Below, one piece after another: positions 24,816-34,609 of a stretch of DNA of 64,000 bases; the stretch's first letter is position 1; each line of letters starts with the position of its first letter. Made by a program: the position numbers and the translations under genes. Source of the DNA: Orbilia blumenaviensis (lineage: Eukaryota; Ascomycota; Orbiliomycetes; Orbiliales; Orbiliaceae); the NCBI GenBank assembly GCA_036872755.1, contig JAVHNS010000006.1, forward strand, positions 1,178,001-1,242,000. The letters are read 5' to 3'. The notes beneath the pieces were generated by a model, which had not been told where the DNA came from, did not search any database, and saw nothing but the letters and a program-made list of their open reading frames with translations.

Positions 24816-25868
24816 ATGGAGGAAATGAACACCATCTTCACCCATTGGCTTCTTCTTCTTCTCGCGCTAGCCCTCCGCGTTGGCACAACAGATCAGTTCG
24901 AACTACCACTTGATCGTTTTCCTACAACGATCACCGCTGCGCCGAACTTAAAATATGCTAAGGGACTGCTCCCGCGTCAGCAGCCAGGTCAATACGCCTG
25001 TCAATGGGTGTCAACCGTTTTTAAACAATGTTCGGATAATGGATATTTCAAGGTCGGTGGTATTTCTGGTCTGCCATATTGCGCGTGTTACCCACAGACC
25101 CAATACAACCCCGGCGAAGTAGACGGCTACATTTCGCAATGTTACAATTATGCCGGGACGGACCCCGCGTTTCGATCTGGGTTTGCGACCTTCCTAGGGA
25201 TGTGTAGGTCCGCAGGTGATATTCGTGCGACGCTCAGCGCCGGATACACTGCGTGTAGCTATGCTAGTTCGGTTCAATCATACTGCTCGGGTCAGGGCTA
25301 CAACAAAGGCGGAGGACCTTCTCAACTAGCAGTTTGTGCGTGCTACAGTTCCAACAATTACCGACCGGATATTTTCGACGGGTTATATACGAGCTGCTTC
25401 AGCTATGCGCAGACGGCCGATACCTCCCTGGCGACTGCAATTTGGCCAATGGTAGGGTACTGCTCAAGCCAAGGAGATGTAAGACAGGAAATGACAGAAG
25501 GTAATGCTATATGCTCTGCTGCCTGGAGTGTCGTCCAGTCCTGTTCCCAATGGAATCAGTTTAACACTGGCGATAATGTGGAAAAGGCGAGCTATTTCTG
25601 CTACGACTCGAATACGAGATTCGTTGGCGCTTCAAGAGATAGAAGTGTACAGCAATGCTACTCATATGCTACCGAATTTTGGCCTGAAATGGTCTATTCG
25701 GTATCGAGCCTCCAATTTCTCTGCTCTCGGAATGGCGATGTGAGGGCTTTATACCCTGACGGATCTTCAGGCGGAGGTGGGGGTGGAGGTGGGGGTGGGG
25801 GTGGGGACAACGGTGTTCCAGTTCGTATTCCCATAGCACGCTCATATATGGCCTTCCTGGCCTGGTAG
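24816..25868 (+). CDS. secreted protein with three tandem cysteine-rich repeats and a poly-Gly linker
   Basis: I do not recognise this family. The intronless frame encodes 350 residues, beginning with a signal peptide (hydrophobic core WLLLLLALAL; either Met1 or Met4 may start). After a pro-like segment ending LLPRQQPG come three repeats of about 83-90 residues. By hand count, repeats one and two share C-x9-C-x16-C-x-C-x17-C-x20/21-C and end in CRSAGDIRA or CSSQGDVRQ. Repeat three keeps this layout as C-x9-C-x18-C-x18-C-x21-C, having lost one Cys of the CxC pair. Shared words include CYSYA/CFSYA/CYNYA before the fifth interval and GDIR/GDVR at each end. A run of about twelve Gly follows, then a short tail with a weakly hydrophobic end (YMAFLAW), which might be a truncated GPI signal. 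It is probably a cell-wall or effector-like surface protein. Confidence 0.8.
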   Translation: MEEMNTIFTHWLLLLLALALRVGTTDQFELPLDRFPTTITAAPNLKYAKGLLPRQQPGQYACQWVSTVFKQCSDNGYFKVGGISGLPYCACYPQTQYNPGEVDGYISQCYNYAGTDPAFRSGFATFLGMCRSAGDIRATLSAGYTACSYASSVQSYCSGQGYNKGGGPSQLAVCACYSSNNYRPDIFDGLYTSCFSYAQTADTSLATAIWPMVGYCSSQGDVRQEMTEGNAICSAAWSVVQSCSQWNQFNTGDNVEKASYFCYDSNTRFVGASRDRSVQQCYSYATEFWPEMVYSVSSLQFLCSRNGDVRALYPDGSSGGGGGGGGGGGGDNGVPVRIPIARSYMAFLAW

Positions 25869-26449
25869 TCATCTAAATGCTAACTCAGCCTACATTGAGT
25901 AGTCACCGCAGCCCGCACCCACCAGATCGATACCTACATCCACTAGACGGTCGAATACAGACCCCACTGGTTCTTCAGATTCTAACGACAAACCAGATGC
26001 CGCACAAAAGGTACGAGGACATGCCAATTACTAAATTATCATTCTCGTAATGCATAATCAATCTAATCCTGTGGAGAATCCACCGAAGGCTAATTTTTTT
26101 TTACGCAATAGTTTGAGATACCTTTCGCTCTTATTCTGGTCCTTGGGGCATTTTGTGTAACGGTGTTTGAGCTGTTGTAAAGTAACTGTTCCTGGGGCTC
26201 GGGTTAGCTAGATGAGCTGGTGCTTTAATATTCGCTCAAATAAATGCAGCCTTATATATATCGATAATATTTATACCATACGCGGCCGTATTTACTCGGA
26301 TGTAGGAAATGTTGTGTTTTCAGAAAGAGAAAGAGAAACGAAGAAACTGAGGTTTCGTTAAGACAGTAAATATTATACCATACAAAACGGGTCAAACACA
26401 ACTGCACTCACGAAACGCGCACTGAAACCTTGGCATGATAGAAATCTGG

Positions 26450-26725
26450 CATAAGTACGTTAATTTAGTGTACTTATGACCACCAGACAAAAAAGGTTTT
26501 TTTTGATTTTTCTTAAGAGAATTATTAGTAAGTCTCAGCCAGCTAGCTCTAAGCTAGCAGTTGGTCTAGTTAGCAGCCGGCCTCGTTGATACATAGGTTA
26601 ATAGTCATGCTAATAGCTGTGTAGGGGGTAGGCAAGCTGGCTGAGACCCCTAACAATTCCCTTAAGAAAAATAAATAAATTTTTTTATCTAATAGTAATA
26701 AGTATGCTAAATTAACGTACTTATG
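26450..26725. mobile_element. MITE-like element with perfect 19-bp terminal inverted repeats
   Basis: The ends CATAAGTACGTTAATTTAG (26450-26468) and its exact reverse complement (26707-26725) bound a 276-bp AT-rich segment with no coding capacity. A second, imperfect inverted repeat lies inside: TTTTTCTTAAGAGAATT then GTCTCAGCCAGCT on the left (about 26507-26543) pairs with the right arm at about 26636-26672. The whole element can therefore fold into a long hairpin, as miniature inverted-repeat transposable elements do. The left end also holds a nested 9-bp copy (CATAAGTAC/GTACTTATG). I see no unambiguous target-site duplication, so the superfamily is undetermined. Confidence 0.8.
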
Positions 26726-28045
26726 ACAGATCTATCGCTTAAAAGTTCAGTGTATTTCTGAGTTCAGTGTGTGTTTCTGCTTTTGTCCGCCATAAAGTGT
26801 ATTGTACATGAATAATGTTAGTAAGTAACATTTTACAATCCTCTGTCTTTCCCCATAGCTTCTTTATTAAACAACGTCAACTGTTGTATACATGTAACTC
26901 GTATATAGAAAAGGTACCCGTTTATTTGATGTTTGAAGTATAGAAAACTGGCGAATTATACTTAGGAGGAATGCCTCGTATGAGCATAAAAACGTAAGCT
27001 TTCTATACACAAGATCAAGATACGTTTCTTACATCCTAATATAGTAATACGCAATGACAATAGCTACTGCAATGGTACCCATCGGGCTCTAGAAACTGTT
27101 AGATCCAAGGGCACCACGACCAATCTATATATATATCTCTGATGTGTGCAAATCCAGAGAATTAGTAGGCAGTTCACACAATGTGTACCACTAGGGGTCA
27201 CCAGATCTGCAGACCAGCAAATTAGTATTAGCTACGATCGATATAATTAAGACGCCTAAACAAACTTCAAACTTAAAAATTCGATGCTATCTTGGGGGCA
27301 GCATTCACCCTTTAAGGTTTTTAAGAACCAGACCTCAGCTATCATCCATGTCTACCTAGATTCGAGACTAACCTCAGCTCCACTTCTCCCAGCCAGGCTA
27401 TATAGGTACCTACCTAGGTATATGCTTATATAAGCATCGGATCGACAGGTTCTTGTGTAACGTTGCAAAAGTACTTGTTTAGGATATGAATAAAAAATGA
27501 AAAAGACCTCAGATATCGCCACATATGGTATATGTTGCATTTAACGAGTTGTTGGCCACGTTGCAAAGGGCGTTATTATCATGCTTCATATGTCCCGTCC
27601 TTATAAGTTTTGGGTATACCTGATGCTTGAGATATTATTGCTTTTTAAATTAACCACGAAATAGGCCTGAACAGCAGAATATTTTGTTAAGTCCACCCTT
27701 TAGTCGACGAGACCGGTCCACTGCCACTTGATTTCCGCTTATAAGGCAATTGGGTTGCCTCGAACCGACTGCTGTGTTGTACTATGACCACTACGTGTGT
27801 TGCACATATTTTGTTAATTTGTGGCAGTCACCGATCACTGGTCTCGTTGACACCAGCGGCTACCTGGTTCTGGTACTGTTATAATAGCTATAGGCTCACC
27901 AAAACCCAAAGCTCTACTTTTGAATCAATTCCAATTAACTTATAGGGCACCAGTAACTGAAATCTATATAATTACGTATACTAATAAGCATTAATAAATA
28001 TAAAGAGACTACATCAATAACAACCATTAACAGGAAAGAAGTATC

Positions 28046-28201
28046 AAAAAAAAAAAAAAAAAAAAAACCCTCCAATAGATACTGAATGTTAGTTCGGCTA
28101 TGCATGGCAGTTCGACTATGGCAGCTTGCTACACCTGTTTTCATGCCATAGACAGATCTATAGGCCTTTTGTTAATTTTCTTTTTTTTTTTTTTTTTTTT
28201 T
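28046..28201. repeat. opposed A22 and T21 homopolymer tracts
   Basis: An uninterrupted run of 22 A (28046-28067) and one of 21 T (28181-28201) flank 113 bases of non-coding sequence. Read in the sense of the neighbouring metalloprotease, the T run is a genomic A21 tract beginning 40 bases after its stop codon. The protease keeps its introns, so this is not a processed copy. The arms could pair as a hairpin. Confidence 0.7.
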
Positions 28202-28241
28202 GTCGCCGGTTGGCATATACTCTGGGATCTAAGGACGAAAA

Positions 28242-29352
28242 TCAAACAGTATAGCTGGAGTTTGACTTCCATGGAGCACGGTATCTGTCCCAGGTTTGAT
28301 ATATTCTGACAGTCTGACCAGGTGTGAATTGATTCAAACAGGCACTGGAACTGGTATCAGCATTGTTCACACGTAGGGTTGGCATTCCAGGCCAGCGCGG
28401 TCTTGAAACTTACTCATCAGAATAATCCATGAAGTTATGGATAGGATCGACGCCTGGATAGGCAGGCCCGACGCAAGTGTCCTTGCCAACTGGACATCCA
28501 TCAGTGGGGGCTCCCTCAGCAGGAGTGTCGTCGATCAAATCCCCGCCATCGCAACCGCCCTGAAAGGTATGGAAGAGACCGAGCCAGTGACCGATTTCAT
28601 GAGTAGATGTCTTTCCTTCATTGTATGGAAACGCGGTTCCGCCAGGCACAGTGGACTGGAGGACATCGCATCCATCCTTCCAGTATTCATCTGACCCGAC
28701 AACCACGTCCCTTGGGAAAGTACACCATCCTATTTTCTTATTAGCATGGATATTTTTCCTGGTTTTAGAGAAAGCAGTTCAAGTGCCTACCGAGCCAGCC
28801 TTGGAGCGGACGAAGGTATAGGTTCATATCCCCATAGTCGCCTTTCCGGATAGAACGTTTCATATCCTGTTCAATTGGCGTATCTCTCTCGCAGGTTGCC
28901 CAAGTAGCATTCTTTGTATGAGTGACTCTACGAAGGTCAAAGTAGATACCAGTTTGGGCGTAATGCTCGTTCAGAACTTTCGCCTGAAGTATAAGCATTT
29001 GAATTAGCATAACGGAGTTCAAGCACCGATAACTGTTATCTGTGATTTTTTAGTTTACACGTACCTGTTTTTCCATATCAGAATTTGGGATATATCCACC
29101 AGCTGCAGTCCGATTGATATAAACATTGTGGATGTAGAGTTTGATCCTCTGAGTCCGAGTGGTGGGGTCGTTGCCATATCCACCAGACTTTCGAAGAGCG
29201 TCGGTACCTGCGCTTGAGGTTCTCAAACTGCTTAGAGCTTTGAAGCGGACGGCTTCCTGCCTTAATTCCTCCGGTACTTCGACATTGCCACACCTTCTGG
29301 CAATACTAGACGTAACGAGAAGGGATAACGTCGCGAATACCGTGAACTTCAT
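28242..29352 (-). CDS. secreted M43 (cytophagalysin / MEP1-like) metalloprotease
   Basis: This is an extracellular zinc endopeptidase. Four exons (29352-29065, 28983-28791, 28729-28414, 28344-28242) give 299 residues, close to the usual size of fungal M43B enzymes. The start is followed by a signal peptide (MKFTVFATLSLLVTSSIA) and a short propeptide. The zinc site HEIGHWLGLFH is at about residues 204-214. The family's downstream DLIDDTP and NFMDYSDD (the Met-turn region) follow. The last exon was found by reading past MDYSDE: a phase-2 junction restores ACLNQFTPGQTVR...WDRYR, the conserved C-terminus. Paired cysteines (CPVGKDTC, GGCDGGD) fit the family's disulfides. It probably takes part in external protein digestion, alongside the M14 carboxypeptidase 15 kb away. 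Confidence 0.94.
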
Positions 29353-30960
29353 TTTGAGAGAGTAGATGATTTGATGGAAAGAAATTTTCGTACGAAGAGG
29401 GAAGGTCGATATTTAAGATATAGAGATAGTTGGGATTTTTGCTTATTTAATGGGTAGTGAAAGAATTATCATGAATATACGATGGGAATCAGGCCCAGTA
29501 TATATAAATTTGGAACTGACCCTCATGGCTATATAGCTTCAAGTAACGGTTGCCAACGACCGAGCCTGGGCTTGGGCCTCGATCATAGTATGGCGGCGGG
29601 CGCGGCCGGCGGGCGCCGAGTCACTACAACCCTATAAAACTTGCTTTGCGCATAGAGATCATCACCATCCGGGGAAATATTTGGAGGATCCTAAAGCTTC
29701 GCATGGGCTTCTTCAAGTCGAATAACTAGGGTATGTTGATTGCTGTCTATGCGCATACCAATAATACTTTCTGAAAGTGGAGGTAGGTGTTGTAAAAGGT
29801 CATAGACGTCCGATGTGGAAGCGTTTTTGTTTCTAGAATTACTATAGGTTGGAATTTACTAGTTTCAAAATTTTAGGTCAAGGTTTCAAAGGTTTGTAGT
29901 TAGGCATAGTTCTCGAAGCTCAGAAATAAGCACTGCGGGATAGTTTTAATTCTAGGAAGCTGGACAGAGGACCACATGGGTGAGCTTGTCGCTTAACCTA
30001 AATTCTGTTGACTGAGGCCCTAAGCTGCCGGAAACGCATCTGTTCTTGGTTAGAGCTGTTTGCCGAGAACAAACTTCGAAGTGGAGTTGGGACCTCAAGA
30101 TAGCTTAGATCCATCCGTTCCTGCATATATATGTATGCACAAAGTTTAAAATCTTCGATTCAGGTTTTTCATGTTTAGGGAGGACGGGTGAGAAGTTCTG
30201 AGTGCCGATCTTCCAGCTGACTCTTAAGAAGCTATTCGGAAGATCCGGATAGATGTGGGGTTGGACTGTGCATGTCTGTAAGTATGTATGTACGTAACCT
30301 ATCTACATGTAAGAACATAAAATTTCAAACTACTGCCAACATTTTTAAAAATGTGATGATTTTCTGTTATGTGAAGAGATTTCCAACACACCGACCCAGA
30401 AACCTTGCAAGAAGCAACATTTTATAAGTCCGGATAGTATTAGAGGTAAACCCGGCTGAGAAAAACCATGTATAGCCCATGGCTCTAGGCTGTGCTGGTG
30501 GATGAAAATAAAAATCCAAAAGAATCGCGTAGCATTGATTGAGATGGACATTTGGGACCAAAACTAGATTTAAATTAAGGAACTAGAAGTAGTCAAAACC
30601 CTTTGAAGCTTTGAAGTTCGGGCCTCAAGGCCCGTCGTACTTAGCTAACACAGCCCGCGAAGCAGCAAGGTGCCGTACCAATCGAACATTTAGTACAACA
30701 CATCTTAGACATCTCAGCAAGTTAAGTCGCTGCTATTGCACAAATATAGCTACCACGTTGACCATTGCAATATCCCAATGGTTAGTCTCCCGCAGCAATT
30801 GGTCTCGTTGGAACCAGACAACACAAAGTTGAAACATTGTGTGGGCAGCAATTATTTTTTCCAATCAATAGACAAGCTTAAGAAAACATATGATAATGGG
30901 TTGGTTTCATTTAGATATTTGGATACTTGACCACAGTCGGAGCCCCAGATTTACACAGAA

Positions 30961-30983
30961 CATATATGTACAGTACATATATG
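30961..30983. repeat. perfect short palindrome
   Basis: CATATATGTAC and GTACATATATG (11-base arms) are separated by a single A. The arrangement could bind a dimeric regulator, extrude as a hairpin, or be chance in AT-rich DNA. No gene starts close by: the nearest ATG is the sulfatase start about 870 bases downstream. Confidence 0.5.
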
Positions 30984-31127
30984 CACACTAGGCATGTACT
31001 ATAGTTGGGGCCACTCCGTGTATGATAGTTTACAAGACCACTGCAGGTCAGTTACGCGTAATTATGTATTGTAGCGCAGAGGGCACCATGGTATTAATTA
31101 TAACAATTGCCTCGAGTAACTGAACAG

Positions 31128-31146
31128 CTAAATAAACGTATTTATG
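31128..31146. repeat. solo sequence related to the MITE terminal repeat
   Basis: CTAAATAAACGTATTTATG matches the right terminal repeat of the element at 26450-26725 at 17 of 19 positions. I could not find a partner end within a few hundred bases on either side, so this is either a decayed copy reduced to one end or coincidence. Confidence 0.4.
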
Positions 31147-31851
31147 TGGGCTCGCTAGCTTTACAGCAGTTTAATGATAAATATAACCAAGCTTATTTGA
31201 GTGTTATAATATATTGAATTCAGGAGTTATCTGTCCCCTGTTTAGATCTCATTAATTATATTCCTACTTATATTCTACACGAGCTCCAAGCATCCCTTGC
31301 AATCAAGGCTACAACCTAGTTAAGCTTTTGGACCCCTCTCTAGGCTGCTTATAAACCTACTTAGCTAGTGTCCTCGCTGGTTTAAATTTAAACGTTTTCG
31401 CCGAGCTGCTGACCCGGTTCGAAAGTGATGTCGCCATATTCTCCACATATTCGATCATGTCCAACACAACGCCCTCACATCCAAAATGCAACATGGTGCT
31501 GATACATATCAATATTCTCCGCGCGAAATTGATTTAAATCCGATAACTACGGCAGAAACCCGGATAACGGTTGCCGTACAGCTTCAGGATCATCCCACTA
31601 TTTGATCAATTGTCCAATAGAATGGACCATCTCGGCTCCATTGCCGGGGGGTGCACGGAACTTTCAACCCGCCGATGACGGGGAAACTTAACTCGACTGG
31701 CGTGGGGTTATCGATTAGGGGTGGGTATAAAGTGACGCGACTCTACTCGAAGGCTTTCATTGTCCTGTATTATTTGCAGGGCTGAAATTCTGAAAGTTAT
31801 TTTCGAACTTTGGAACAAGTCATTTCTTATTTATTTTCTCGTAATCGTACA

Positions 31852-33788
31852 ATGGGACTGGCATTGCGGAATATTCTGTTATGTGCGGGAGTGGCATATG
31901 CAGTCCCTTGGACAGGCACCGCCAATGACCAAAAACCTCTCGACCCCAGACCTTCCAGGGAAGGTGCTCTGAAGATCGAGTCCCCGCCGCAGAAGCCCAA
32001 TATCATTTTCATCCTGACAGATGACCAAGATATCGAGATGAATTCTCTAGACTACATGCCGTTTGTCCAGAAACACCTTCTGGACAAAGGTACATTGTTT
32101 AGAAACCATTTTGTCACTACTGCGCTATGCTGCCCGTCTAGAGTCAGCCTTTGGACTGGTAGGCATTCCCATAATACGAATGTTACGGATGTCAATCCTC
32201 CATACGGTAAGCCTGCCCACGAAGCCGCAAGCATGCATGCTTTATACCAGCTATATAGCCCTAGTTCGGTTCGAATTCACTAACAATTATGATCCTAGGC
32301 GGGTACCCTAAGTTTGTGTCTCAAGGATTTAACGAAAACTTTTTGCCCGTATGGCTCCAACAAGCGGGCTACAATACCTATTATACTGGGAAATTGTTCA
32401 ATGCGCATACTACAAAAAATTACAACAATCCTCACGTCAAGGGGTTCACTGGATCAGATTTCTTACTCGACCCATGGACCTATAATTATCTGAATCCTGC
32501 TTACCAGCGTAATCAAGAGCCACCAATAATCTATCACGGGCAGCACACTCTTGATATTCTAATTGACAAGGCTAATGCCCTCCTTGATGACGCAATTGCC
32601 TCCGAGAAACCATTCTTCCTTGGTGTTGCACCAGTTGCACCCCACAGCAACGTGGAAGGCGATATTAGCGATATCAATGAGATAGATCAAGTCAAGTTCA
32701 GCGAGCCTGTCCCCTTGAAGAGACACGCACACTTGTTTCCGGATGCTAAAGTCCCAAGAACTCCACATTTCAACCCGGACAAGCCTTCTGGTGTCAACTG
32801 GATCGCTGAACGCCCACAGTTGAACAAGACCTGGGTTGATCATAATGACTACTACTACCGTCAACGCCTCCGCGCTCTACAGGGTGTTGATGAACTTATA
32901 GATGGTATCTTCAAGCGTCTGGAGGAAAATGGTCAACTGGAGAATACATATATATTTTATACCGCAGATAATGGATTTCACGTCAGTCAACACCGTTTGA
33001 ATCCTGGTAAAGAATGTGGTTTCGAGGATGATATCCGGGTTCCTTTTATCGTTCGCGGCCCTGGGATTTCGGAGGGGGCGATCTCAAAGGTAGTTACAAC
33101 CCACATTGACGTCGCACCAACTATCTTTGAGCTCGCAGGAATCCCACTCAGGGAGGATTTTGACGGATTGTCTATTCCTCTCGAGAAATTAAAGCAGGAA
33201 AGGAAGCGTCATGAACACGTTAATGTTGAGTACTGGGGGTTTGCTGTGGAGGAAGGCAGCTACGGTGGTACTTTGTTCTGGAATAACACATACAAAGCAT
33301 TGAGAATCATTGGTGAGAATTACAACCTTTATTATTCTGTGTGGTGCAACAATGAGCACCAACTTTACGATTTGACGGTATATTCCATCATCCCCAAGAA
33401 AAACTGGAGGACTGTGACTAAAATCGGGAACTTATAGTCCGACCCGTATCAGCTACGCAACATATATCCTGGATACGCTGACCATGACTCATCCATTACT
33501 GTCCTCGGCGCTCCATTGACCCGCGTTATCGACAGGCTGGATTCGCTGCTTCTGGTACTAAAGTCATGCAAAGGCACAGTATGCGTCAAGCCATGGGAGA
33601 AGCTTCATCCAGATGGAGACGTAGAAACCCTCCCGGAAGCGTTACAGAAGGAATATGACGCCTTCTATAAACATCAAGAATCAGTTAGATTTGACAGATG
33701 CGAGGCCGGGTATATTCTCGACGCTGAAGGACCACAGGATGCGCTAAGCTATACTCGACATGGAATACATTGGAGCCACTGGGTCTGA
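31852..33788 (+). CDS. secreted sulfatase (arylsulfatase-type, formylglycine-dependent)
   Basis: It hydrolyses sulfate esters. Exons 31852-32206, 32299-33377 and 33438-33788 encode 594 residues. The ATG at 31852 begins a signal peptide (MGLALRNILLCAGVAYA) and is preferred to the in-frame ATG at 31810. The metal-binding PNIIFILTDDQD follows the short pro-region. The sulfatase signature is CCPSRVSLWTGRHSHNTNV, where Cys93 (C-x-P-S-R) would become formylglycine. Further active-site residues lie in YTGKLFN, VAPVAPHSN, and TADNGFHVSQHRLNPGKECGFEDDIRVP. This pattern matches eukaryotic secreted sulfatases with aryl or glycan substrates rather than choline sulfatase, but the substrate cannot be read from the sequence. 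It probably mobilises sulfate from organic esters. It sits 820 bases upstream of a DHA2 transporter on the same strand. Confidence 0.93.
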
Positions 33789-34609
33789 TATAATGGCCAG
33801 AAACTATGGGGACCAGCCCAAGAGTGGCGGATGATCCCCACCCTGGTCGCACGCTGTATGAATACGAAAGTAGTTAACTAGTAACTAGTTGATAACCACA
33901 ATGCAGAAGGAAGGGATTTTCAATATGCAGTGCGCACGAGCAAAAAACCGAACCAGTTGCATATTCAAACTGCCCTGTTCCTCGATTCGAATTCATGTGA
34001 TGCCTAAGTATTTGCCGATTGAAGTGATGCATCTGGGCCTTTAACCCGCTATTAGCTCCTCGCCTGCGATATCCGTAGTATTGAAAAAGATATACATATC
34101 GATAAGCCCTCGTCCTCATATCTCATCAGAATGATATTGCCACATTTATACTCCTCTGTCCCACAATTTGCCTCCGTATCGGAGGAGAGTTCTAGTCGAA
34201 GAAGACATGTATTGCGTGCATCGCTCCCTGTGTCACGCAATCGCTCGGCCGACCCACCAACCTGGATCCAGCATTCGATAACAGTCACTGAGTTCCGACT
34301 ACCGAATTGCCGGCAACCAGATAGTCAAGCTGGAGCCCCCCCACGTGTAGTTTTTTATTACCCGGTAGCTTAATAATTCTACCGTCCAAGCGTCGCAGTA
34401 GTATTCTTTTCAGGATTTTTTTCCGACATCGACCGACCCAATCGACTGTGACTCCTCTTCTTGGCGAAAAGATATACTCAAAGGGGTGGCTCTACTTTCC
34501 CATACTTATATTTCAAAGGCCTTGGAACGGATTTTGGTTCGGAATACCTCACAAGTATCTATGAAATTGACTTCGATCTCAACCAATTGTACATACGTCT
34601 ACTGTAAGG
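33789..34609. other. spacer between sulfatase and MFS transporter
   Basis: No gene is seen. It should contain the sulfatase 3' UTR and the promoter of the downstream transporter. Short frames on both strands near 34052-34373 look random. Confidence 0.5.

Larger units (their letters stand above)
25869..28241. other. gene-free spacer containing a MITE and homopolymer tracts
   Basis: No coding gene is supported. The stretch holds the inverted-repeat element at 26450-26725 and the A22/T21 pair at 28046-28201 (separate entries). The remainder is AT-rich without recognisable features. Confidence 0.55.
29353..31851. other. gene-free spacer with a solo MITE end and a palindrome
   Basis: No gene is supported. 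The spacer contains a GC-rich patch near 29590-29620 (GGCGGGCGCGGCCGG), the palindrome at 30961-30983, a single sequence resembling the MITE terminal repeat at 31128-31146, and the sulfatase promoter. A TATAAAG at 31726-31732 lies about 120 bases before the sulfatase ATG. Confidence 0.5.
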
